A stretch of 15,454 nt of DNA, from contig PAPL01000096.1 of assembly GCA_002708885.1 (NCBI GenBank), positions 1 through 15,454 on the forward strand, written 5' to 3'. The stretch's first letter is position 1. Every line of letters starts with the position of its first letter. A model generated the notes under the pieces. It was not told the origin of the DNA. It did no database searches and saw only the letters and a program-made list of their open reading frames with translations. Below, in pieces: positions 7,086 to 13,738 of the stretch. This DNA is from Verrucomicrobiales bacterium. Lineage in GTDB: Bacteria; Verrucomicrobiota; Verrucomicrobiia; Verrucomicrobiales; DEV007. Both the position numbers and the translations under genes were made by a program.

Positions 7086-7208
7086 TTATTCCTGCTCACC
7101 GCTTTCTTTCTTTGCTCTTGCTGTGTCAGCAGCAGCAAAAAGTAGAACCCCGACTGGAATAGAAAGACCAGCCAAACACACAAAGACCTGTAACCATTGA
7201 ATACCCAT
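7086..7208 (-). CDS. 40-residue single-pass membrane peptide
   Basis: A short open frame from the ATG at 7208 to the TAA at 7086-7088 encodes MGIQWLQVFVCLAGLSIPVG, then VLLFAAADTARAKKESGEQE. It has one clear hydrophobic helix (about residues 5-27) followed by a charged tail (RAKKESGEQE). This N-hydrophobic, C-charged layout with a positive-inside boundary (RAKK) is typical of genuine small membrane proteins and unlikely in random intergenic A+T-rich DNA. Local composition is higher in G+C (45-50%) inside the frame than in the A+T-rich stretches on both sides. It is on the same strand as the zinc-ribbon gene and uvrB, 80 bases upstream of the former. There is no Shine-Dalgarno. Family unknown to me; a chance frame cannot be excluded without homologues. 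Confidence 0.55.
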   Translation of the reverse strand: MGIQWLQVFVCLAGLSIPVGVLLFAAADTARAKKESGEQE

Positions 7209-7321
7209 TATTATATAAACGGTGAATTAATACGAATCTTTCATTCGTTATAGTTAATATTAAACCTTTATTAACAAATGTCGACTAAAAATACTCTTTC
7301 TTCTGCCGCAGAATCTCTTGA
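7209..7321. promoter_or_regulatory. Divergent promoter region between the small membrane peptide and yhaM, with dyads
   Basis: This 113-base A+T-rich spacer separates two divergent transcription units and must contain both promoters. It holds an inverted repeat ACGAAT (7232-7237) / ATTCGT (7243-7248) with a five-base spacer, and a ten-base palindrome TTAATATTAA (7254-7263). Either could be an operator, or chance in A+T-rich DNA. No -35/-10 pair stands out. Confidence 0.35.
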
Positions 7322-8386
7322 ATGTATAAATTCATGGAACAAATAATAATTGCCGAACTCAAAAATAGTGTGCCTTCTAATCCGGGTGAATATTCTGTGT
7401 GCGGCCAAATTTCTGGTTCGGTACGTAAACAGACCCGAAACGGAAATCCATATTACGAAGTAGAACTTTGTGATTCCACCGGATCAATAAAGCTAAAAGC
7501 ATGGCAAGATTCAGCCGCGTTCTCGCAGGCAGAATCCTTGAATGGAAATGAATGGGTAAAGATACAAGGGCACTGGTCAAGCAACGAATATGGGATCGAT
7601 GCTCGGGACTGGAAATTATCTAATCTCGAAGAAGAAGAAATCGCCAATGTCCTTGCCGGAACTGAAGAAACTAAGTCAAAGCAAACAGAAGATTATAATT
7701 ATATCCAATCAGTTTGTGAGTCACTGTCAGATCCTAGGTTTCGGGCCATCTGCACAAAATTTTTAGATCGGTTCGGCGATCGTTTCAAGCGTTCGGCAGG
7801 AGCGCGTAACCTACATCATGCCCGTCGAGGCGGACTCATTGAACATGTGGCACAAATGATCAGGAGTGCAGAAGGTATATGTTCAGCTTACAAGAATCTG
7901 AACCGTGACTTACTGATCTCGGGTGTTCTTTTCCATGATTGTGGAAAAATGTGGGAGAATACTTACCCAAAGGATGGATTTACAATGCCTTACGATTTTC
8001 GAGCGGAACTTACTGGTCACATATCCATTGGAGCAGAAATAGTAAATACATTATGGCGAGAAACTGAATCGGAATCAGGTGAAGAATGGGAACTGATTGA
8101 GCCGAGCAGTGAAAAGGCAAGGATTCACCTCATTCATCTCATATTATCACATCATGGAAAAATAGAATACGGATCACCGGTCCTACCTAAAACACCAGAA
8201 GCACTCATACTTCATCATATTGATAACATTGATGCTAAGATAGAAATGATTTATCAAGGCTATGAAGAGCAGGAGCCCCCATCACAAGAAGTGCTAAGTA
8301 AAGTCTGGGCCCTAGAAACGAATATTGTTAGGCCCTTGGAAAAATATTACACATCATCTGACCAAGTTGAACCCAATGATCATTAA
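7322..8386 (+). CDS. yhaM: YhaM-family 3'-5' exoribonuclease (OB fold plus HD domain)
   Basis: 354 residues, slightly longer than Bacillus YhaM (about 314). An N-terminal OB-fold (about 22-100: GQISGSVRKQTRNGNPYYEV, TGSIKLKAW, WVKIQGHW) precedes a metal-dependent HD domain. HD ligands are visible: HHARRGGLIEH (165-175), FHDCGKM with H205 and D206, H233 in LTGHISIGAE, H277-H278 in LSHHGKIEYGSPVLPKTPEA, and HHIDNIDAK (298-305). The combination of OB fold, HD and the 'HHG..E.GSP..P.T.EA..LH..DN.DAK' block is characteristic of YhaM/CBF1 proteins, which degrade single-stranded RNA (and ssDNA) from the 3' end in the cytoplasm. Start ATG at 7322; an alternative ATG at 7334 would drop four residues. 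No Shine-Dalgarno. The DUF218 gene follows after 18 bases, so they are probably co-transcribed. Confidence 0.88.
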   Translation: MYKFMEQIIIAELKNSVPSNPGEYSVCGQISGSVRKQTRNGNPYYEVELCDSTGSIKLKAWQDSAAFSQAESLNGNEWVKIQGHWSSNEYGIDARDWKLSNLEEEEIANVLAGTEETKSKQTEDYNYIQSVCESLSDPRFRAICTKFLDRFGDRFKRSAGARNLHHARRGGLIEHVAQMIRSAEGICSAYKNLNRDLLISGVLFHDCGKMWENTYPKDGFTMPYDFRAELTGHISIGAEIVNTLWRETESESGEEWELIEPSSEKARIHLIHLILSHHGKIEYGSPVLPKTPEALILHHIDNIDAKIEMIYQGYEEQEPPSQEVLSKVWALETNIVRPLEKYYTSSDQVEPNDH

Positions 8387-8404
8387 CTTCTGATCAATCT
8401 TACA

Positions 8405-9070
8405 ATGGGTTTTAAGTTCTTTAAAAAACGCAATGTATGGTTACCAACTTGGCCGGTCATCCTTGGGCTAACGCTTATAATAATCACAAGTGTTTCAGTA
8501 ATTTTATTCTCATCGCATGATTTCCTGGCCGTCACAAATAAAGTTCCTAATGCCAAAATTCTGGTCGTTGAATCATGGATGGCAGATAATTCGATGGAAC
8601 AAGTGGCAGAAATTTTTAACGACGAAAAAAATAATTACGAATCCTTATGGCTAATCGGTCCGAGACTTGAAAGAGGCTATTATATATCAGAAAAGTACAA
8701 AACTTATAATCAAATGGGCGCCGCAACACTAATTGAACTCGGGGTTCCAAAAGAAAAAATACATTTGGCTCCCGCCAGCAAACAACTCAGGCACAGAACC
8801 TTCAGTGCTGCAGTAAACCTAAAAAGTGAATTTGAAAAAAACAATATCGGGTCAAGTCCTTTTGACCTTGTCACACTAAATGTGCATGCGCGCCGTAGCT
8901 GGATCACTGTCAAAAAAGTATTTGGGACAAAAGATCAGATAGGAATTATTGCCTTGCCGCCGGTATCCTACGAAGCTGAAAAATGGATGAAAACGAGCGC
9001 TGGAGTCAAAAGTACCATCTTTGAATCGATTGCTTATCTTTATGAGTTATTAACGGATAGCGGAAGGTGA
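8405..9070 (+). CDS. Membrane-anchored DUF218/YdcF-like protein
   Basis: 221 residues. A basic N-terminus (KFFKKRNVW) is followed by one transmembrane helix (about 14-36), leaving the rest outside the cytoplasm. The soluble part follows the YdcF/SanA (DUF218) alternation of strands and helices: KILVVESWMADNSMEQVAEI, YESLWLIGPRLERGYYISEK, MGAATLIELGVPKEKIHLAP, then RHRTFSAAVNLK, FDLVTLNVHARRSWITVKKV, and IFESIAYLYELL. The 'ARRSW' after the NVHA strand matches the conserved 'H.RR....' segment in this family. YdcF proteins are poorly understood; roles in envelope glycan or lipid-carrier metabolism have been suggested for relatives. It lacks the typical 'GGG' nucleotide-type loop near the start of canonical DUF218 members, having VVESW instead. 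It lies 18 bases after yhaM and 55 bases before the hydrolase gene. Family assignment is moderately sure. Confidence 0.65.
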   Translation: MGFKFFKKRNVWLPTWPVILGLTLIIITSVSVILFSSHDFLAVTNKVPNAKILVVESWMADNSMEQVAEIFNDEKNNYESLWLIGPRLERGYYISEKYKTYNQMGAATLIELGVPKEKIHLAPASKQLRHRTFSAAVNLKSEFEKNNIGSSPFDLVTLNVHARRSWITVKKVFGTKDQIGIIALPPVSYEAEKWMKTSAGVKSTIFESIAYLYELLTDSGR

Positions 9071-9073
9071 AAA

Positions 9074-9114
9074 ATTGAAATCAAAGTTCTTTCCATCATG
9101 TTCTGATTTTCAAT
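9074..9114. repeat. Imperfect inverted repeat in the DUF218-hydrolase spacer
   Basis: ATTGAAATCA (9074-9083) can pair with TGATTTTCAAT (9104-9114) with a single bulged T and a 20-base loop. It is A+T-rich, has no T tract after it, and ends 11 bases before the hydrolase start. It could be a weak transcript structure affecting translation of the hydrolase gene, an operator, or chance. Confidence 0.3.
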
Positions 9115-9125
9115 AATATAAAATA

Positions 9126-11252
9126 ATGTTCCGCTCCTTACTCAATCAGAATGCCGCATTGCTTTATCTATTATTTCTGATCGAATTCTTATTGATAAAC
9201 ACATTATCAGTTAATGCTAATCCTCTTAAAGGGACTGCCGCACTTGATTGGGAAGGTGATATTGCTTCTAAGCTAGTTGATACTGCGGATGCATTTCTCC
9301 TAAAAAAAATTGATCAGGCCGTTGTCAAAAGAAATGCCAGGACCAAAACGCTTAATGGTATTGATCTGTCTGAACATCGTAAAAAACTAAAACACATTAT
9401 CGGTATTCGTGATGAAAGGGTAAAGGGATCTGAAATCCTGACAGGCGTAATTATACATGAGGTTCCAGAATACTCCGTCCGAAATTTTCGATTACAGGCC
9501 TTTGGAGGAGTCTCAGTAGAAGGACTATTGATCGAACCTCAAAACGCTGAATTCACAACCATTTATATTCCCGATCCTGAAAGTTTTGCCACGACAACGA
9601 GACCACAGACACTTGCAGCGAATGGTCACCGTGTCTTTGTACCAGTCCTCATTGATCGCAAAACAAAGCATAGAAAGATTACTAATCGTGAATTCCTCTA
9701 CAGGTCCGCTTTTGAGCTTGGCAGGCACCTGATCGGCTATGAAGTTCAAAAAGTATCAGCTATCATCGATGCTCTGGGAAATAATAACAAAGGCATTGGG
9801 GTAGCCGGAGACGGTGAAGGTGGGCTCATTGCTTTTCATGCTGCAGCCGTTGATGAGCGGATCGAACGTGCCTGGATCATTGGTCACTTCGGTAAAAGAG
9901 AAAGGGTATGGGATGAACCTGCTTATAGGAACGTATTTGGCCTGCTCAATGACTTCGGAGACGCTGAGATTGCCAAGATTATTCGACCCCGAGTCCTAGT
10001 CATTGATCCTTCTCAGGCTCCTGAAATTACAGTTCCTAGAGGGACCGGAGGCAAACCCGGAAAAGTACCCAGTTTCAGGCCGGACCAGATATCATCGGAA
10101 ATAAAGAGAGCGGGTCTAAGGGCGGGAGACATAAGTACTTACATGGATCAGAATGTAAAAATACATGAGGCCATTGCGCTCCCGGTAAAAGAACTCGGCA
10201 ACGTTCAGGACCGGGCCTTCAATGAAATTGATAGGCATAACCAACAACTTTTAGATCAGAGCGCAGAAACTAGGAGACTTTATTTTTCCAAACTAGACAC
10301 CTCTTCAATGGAAAAGTTTCAGGCCAGCATAGAGCCCTATAGAAAAAAATTTGCGTCAGAGGTAATTGGTCAATTTGATGATGATCTTGTACCCGCGAAT
10401 CCAAGGACCAGACTCATCAGTGAAACAGAAAAAGTCCTTACCTACGAAGTGGTATTGGATGTCTTTAGAGGCGATCAGGGTCTCTTCGCTTATGGAATAC
10501 TTGTGATTCCAAAAGACATAAAAGAAGGAGAAAAAAGACCCGTTGTGGTTTGCCAGCACGGACTAGAGGGCCGGCCCCAGTCCACGATAGGGGAAAAAGA
10601 TCATCATTATTATAAGGCCTTTACAACTGAACTCGCCAATCTCGGATTTGTAACTTTTGCACCACAAAACATATACATTTTTCAGGACCGGTTCCGGGCC
10701 CTTCAATTCAAAGCCAACGCAATAGGAAAAACACTCTTTTCTATAATGGTACCACAACATCAACAAATCACTGACTGGCTAGGATCACTCGAATTTGCAG
10801 ACAAAGAACGGATCGGTTTTTACGGCCTATCATATGGAGGAAAATCTGCTATGCGTATCCCTCCTCTCGTATCAAATTATTGTCTCTCTATATGTTCAGC
10901 AGACTTCAATGAGTGGGTCTGGAAAAATGCATCTACCAGATCAAGATACAGTTACGTTTGGAGCGGAGAGTATGAAATTTTCGAGTGGGATCTGGGAAGT
11001 ACTTTTAATTATGCGGAAATGGCTACGCTCATTGCTCCGCGACCTTTTATGGTGGAGAGGGGACACTTTGATGGTGTTGCCCCAGACGAGACAGTAGCTT
11101 ACGAATTTGCAAAGGTCAGAAATCTCTATTCGGCGAAGCTTGGCATCGGTGAAAGAACAAAAATTGAATGGTTCGTTGGCCCTCATACGATTAATGGAAA
11201 AGAAACGTTCGAATTCCTTCGCCAGCATTTGAATTGGCCAAAAAAACAGTAA
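9126..11252 (+). CDS. Secreted tandem alpha/beta hydrolase (dienelactone-hydrolase/acetyl-xylan-esterase-like), N-terminal lobe degenerate
   Basis: 708 residues with a signal peptide (1-31, ending LSVNA). Two alpha/beta-hydrolase-like lobes are visible. In the first (about 120-290) the nucleophile elbow reads GVAGDGEGGLIAFHAAAVDE (G228-D-G230-E-G232), so glycine replaces the catalytic serine; the lobe should be inactive. The second lobe (about 430-708) has an intact elbow GFYGLSYGG with S569, a likely acid D649 in GHFDGVAPDE, and a histidine H687 in VGPHTING. The oxyanion-side strand VVVCQHGLEGRP (about 475) is also present. It is therefore probably an extracytoplasmic esterase acting on acylated polysaccharide or a similar ester; the substrate is not deducible. 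Proteins with this double layout are common in Planctomycetota and Verrucomicrobiota. No Shine-Dalgarno precedes the ATG. Its stop codon abuts the tilS stop on the other strand with no gap. Confidence 0.8.
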   Translation: MFRSLLNQNAALLYLLFLIEFLLINTLSVNANPLKGTAALDWEGDIASKLVDTADAFLLKKIDQAVVKRNARTKTLNGIDLSEHRKKLKHIIGIRDERVKGSEILTGVIIHEVPEYSVRNFRLQAFGGVSVEGLLIEPQNAEFTTIYIPDPESFATTTRPQTLAANGHRVFVPVLIDRKTKHRKITNREFLYRSAFELGRHLIGYEVQKVSAIIDALGNNNKGIGVAGDGEGGLIAFHAAAVDERIERAWIIGHFGKRERVWDEPAYRNVFGLLNDFGDAEIAKIIRPRVLVIDPSQAPEITVPRGTGGKPGKVPSFRPDQISSEIKRAGLRAGDISTYMDQNVKIHEAIALPVKELGNVQDRAFNEIDRHNQQLLDQSAETRRLYFSKLDTSSMEKFQASIEPYRKKFASEVIGQFDDDLVPANPRTRLISETEKVLTYEVVLDVFRGDQGLFAYGILVIPKDIKEGEKRPVVVCQHGLEGRPQSTIGEKDHHYYKAFTTELANLGFVTFAPQNIYIFQDRFRALQFKANAIGKTLFSIMVPQHQQITDWLGSLEFADKERIGFYGLSYGGKSAMRIPPLVSNYCLSICSADFNEWVWKNASTRSRYSYVWSGEYEIFEWDLGSTFNYAEMATLIAPRPFMVERGHFDGVAPDETVAYEFAKVRNLYSAKLGIGERTKIEWFVGPHTINGKETFEFLRQHLNWPKKQ

Positions 11253-12203
11253 TTAATCAATAAAAATTACCTTATTCCTGCGACGCGCATGCTTGCCGCC
11301 CGGCAGATTAACCTTGGCAGTCGATTCGTCTTTAATTAAAGATCTGACCAGTTCCACTTCTCTAAATCCAACTCCTGGAACATTGGCCTTTCTTAACCAA
11401 GATAATATCGCTCGTGCCTGTAACGCATCGTTTAATTTATCGAGCTTAGGTAATGGTAGCTGCTTTTTATTAATCCATGAAAATTCAGTGGATGAAAGAA
11501 TCTGATCAATCATATCTGATTCTCTCATCGAAACTTCTGCCGCTCTTGAAACTGACTTCGTTATATCACGCTGGAAAATTTTTCTTAGACTAGGAATGAG
11601 GGTGTTACGTACCCGGTTACGCAAGAACTCATTGCTCCGATTACTTGTATCTTCCCGGTAATCTATATTTTTTTCCGTGACATAAGAATCAATATCGCTA
11701 CGCCAAATGGAAAGGAAAGGTCTTAGCAACTCAAGACTTACACCATCAGATATGATCTTAGATTCCTTTCGTATCCCGGTTAATTTTCCCGATCCTCGAA
11801 AAAGATTCATCAGTACAGTCTCAACATTGTCATCGGCATGGTGGGCTAATATGACGCGCTTGCATCGCCACTTTCTTGAAACCTTCGCAAAAAAAACTAA
11901 TCGCTCGTCTCTAGCAGTGACTTCAATCGAAGATTTTTTCTGCTCAGAGATTTTGCGAACATCCTTCTTTTCAGATTCAAATTGGTAATTATAACTCTTC
12001 GCGAGATTACGAACGAACCTCGCATCTGAACCAGAATCCCTACCCCTCAATGAATGATTTAAGTGGCAAACAATAATGTCCCTGCAACGCACATCATATT
12101 TGAGCCAGTGCAAAAGTGCTACTGAATCGCGTCCTCCAGAGACTCCTACGAGATAACGTTTTCGATTGCTGATTCCAGCAGTTTCAGGGCTCGGAAAAAT
12201 CAC
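11253..12203 (-). CDS. tilS: tRNA(Ile)-lysidine synthase (short form)
   Basis: 316 residues. TilS attaches lysine to C34 of the CAU-anticodon tRNA(Ile), changing its decoding from AUG to AUA; it is essential in most bacteria. The PP-loop motif is VSGGRDSVALL (SGGRDS 22-27). Other signatures: HLNHSLRG (47-54), the AHHADDNVETVLMNLFRGSG block (120-139, with D124 and D125), LLRPFL, and REDTSNRSNEFLRNRVR (about 182-198). A short C-terminal part ends LPGGKHARRRNKVIFID. The length matches short TilS forms rather than the E. coli enzyme (432). The start is awkward: an in-frame TGA lies two codons upstream, so the GTG at 12203 is the first possible codon, and the GAGGT beside it (12204-12208) touches the start instead of being spaced from it. 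It follows the DUF1501 gene by 29 bases on the same strand, probably by read-through. Confidence 0.95.
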   Translation of the reverse strand: MIFPSPETAGISNRKRYLVGVSGGRDSVALLHWLKYDVRCRDIIVCHLNHSLRGRDSGSDARFVRNLAKSYNYQFESEKKDVRKISEQKKSSIEVTARDERLVFFAKVSRKWRCKRVILAHHADDNVETVLMNLFRGSGKLTGIRKESKIISDGVSLELLRPFLSIWRSDIDSYVTEKNIDYREDTSNRSNEFLRNRVRNTLIPSLRKIFQRDITKSVSRAAEVSMRESDMIDQILSSTEFSWINKKQLPLPKLDKLNDALQARAILSWLRKANVPGVGFREVELVRSLIKDESTAKVNLPGGKHARRRNKVIFID

Positions 12204-12232
12204 ACCTCAGTCACTGCTGTACATAGGATCCT

Positions 12233-13687
12233 TTAGGCCATGGCCTGATGAATGGGGTCAGCTCCCTCAACGCCGACTAATTTTTGGTCCAGACCATTAT
12301 AAAAATAACTCAAATTATTTTGATCAAGGCCCATAAGATTAAGAACAGTCGCATGAAGATTCTTCACATGATATGGATCTTCAACCGCCTTACTTCCTAA
12401 CTCATCTGTTGTTCCCACGCTGACACCACCCTTAATTCCTCCACCTGCCATCCACATGGTAAAACCAAAGCTATTATGATCTCTGCCTGTTCCTTTTGCA
12501 TATTCAGCAGTTGGTTGCCTTCCGAACTCACCTCCCCAAACTACCAAAGTTTCGTCTAAGAGGCCCCTCTGCTTTAAATCTTTCAAGAGCCCGGCAATGG
12601 GCTTATCCGTGCGGCCACAATGATAATCATGATTCTTTTTAAGATCACCGTGCGCGTCCCAGTTCGAATCATTGTGTGCTCCTCCAGAATATACCTGTAT
12701 GAATCTAACTCCGCGTTCCACTAATCTTCTTGAAAGAATGCATTTACGTGCAAAATCATCAGTCCTAGAACCATCAAGTCCATACAGGTCTTTCACGTGC
12801 TGAGGTTCAGAATCCACATCTATGGCCTCAGGCGCAGTGGATTGCATATTATAGGCAAGCTCATAACTGGCAATACGAGCACTAAGATCTGAATTATCCT
12901 TACGGCCTGAAAGGTGTTGAGAATTTAATTGGTTTAAAGATGTAATGACTTTCCTTTGCTCAAGAGAATCCATTCCCTTGGAATGTTTGAGATTGAGAAT
13001 TGGATCTCCTGTGGGACGGAAAACCGTACCCTGATATGAGGCTGGCATGTAACCGGAAGTCCAATTCTTTGCACCAGAAATGGGACCCCCAGTATGATCA
13101 AGCATTACTACATAGCCAGGCAAATTCTGATTAACAGATCCGAGCCCGTAGTTTACCCAAGAACCTAATGAAGGCTTGCCACTGATCAAAGATCCACTAT
13201 TCATCATCAGCATGGCAGATCCATGAATTGGTGAATCGGCCGTCATAGAATGAATGAATGCGATATCATCAACGCAGGTTCCAACGTGAGGGAAAAGTTC
13301 CGATACCATTTTCCCGCACTGCCCGTACGGTTTAAAGGACCACTTTGGGCCGACTACACGACCCTTGTTCTTTTTACCGCCTCGGCCATGAGTCTTTACG
13401 TCAATAGTTTGTCCATCCAAAGGATAAAGTTTTGGTTTATGATCAAAAGTGTCCACGTGACTAGGACCGCCATACATGAAAAGAAATATGACGGATTTTG
13501 CCTTAGCAGGCATCATCTGAGGCTTCGGATAAAGTGGGTTGCCCGTGGCCGCGTTTGCTGAGGATTTGAAAAATCCATCATTTGCGAGCATTCCTGTAAG
13601 AGCCATTGATGTGAAGCCTCCACCTACAGTGTGCATGAATTCTCGACGATTGGTTTGTCCGCAGAATGTATTACGTGGTAATTTCAT
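12233..13687 (-). CDS. DUF1501 family Tat-exported protein (alkaline-phosphatase/sulfatase-like fold)
   Basis: 484 residues. The N-terminus carries a twin-arginine signal (TNRREFM, R14-R15, then a hydrophobic stretch and cleavage near SANAATG). The body shows the DUF1501 hallmarks: VIFLFMYGGPSHVDTFDHKP (66-85), SPIHGSAMLMMNSGS, QVYSGGAHNDSNWDAHGDLK (331-350), LVVWGGEFGRQPTAE (381-395), GRDHNSFGFTMWMAGGGIKG (401-420), and LHATVLNLMGLD. The histidine, aspartate and asparagine residues of these motifs resemble metal ligands of the alkaline-phosphatase superfamily; the reaction is not established. In Verrucomicrobiota and Planctomycetota it is regularly encoded beside a DUF1553/PSD1 protein, as here (51 bases from the DUF1553 stop, same strand). 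An A+G-rich AAAGAAAG stretch before the ATG is at best a weak Shine-Dalgarno. Confidence 0.93.
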   Translation of the reverse strand: MKLPRNTFCGQTNRREFMHTVGGGFTSMALTGMLANDGFFKSSANAATGNPLYPKPQMMPAKAKSVIFLFMYGGPSHVDTFDHKPKLYPLDGQTIDVKTHGRGGKKNKGRVVGPKWSFKPYGQCGKMVSELFPHVGTCVDDIAFIHSMTADSPIHGSAMLMMNSGSLISGKPSLGSWVNYGLGSVNQNLPGYVVMLDHTGGPISGAKNWTSGYMPASYQGTVFRPTGDPILNLKHSKGMDSLEQRKVITSLNQLNSQHLSGRKDNSDLSARIASYELAYNMQSTAPEAIDVDSEPQHVKDLYGLDGSRTDDFARKCILSRRLVERGVRFIQVYSGGAHNDSNWDAHGDLKKNHDYHCGRTDKPIAGLLKDLKQRGLLDETLVVWGGEFGRQPTAEYAKGTGRDHNSFGFTMWMAGGGIKGGVSVGTTDELGSKAVEDPYHVKNLHATVLNLMGLDQNNLSYFYNGLDQKLVGVEGADPIHQAMA

Positions 13688-13738
13688 GGTCTGTTCTTTC
13701 TTTTATGGGATGTAAATTATCTATTATTTTAGCGGTTA

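Noticed and set aside
6773..7321. LexA/SOS box upstream of uvrB and its neighbours
   Set aside because: Looked for E. coli-type CTGT-N8-ACAG and Gram-positive GAAC-N4-GTTC patterns and found none convincing; other lineage-specific boxes cannot be excluded by eye.
7278..7346. 22-codon open frame overlapping the yhaM start (possible leader peptide)
   Set aside because: No Shine-Dalgarno, no regulatory codon run, no attenuator-like hairpins, and A+T-rich DNA offers many such frames by chance.
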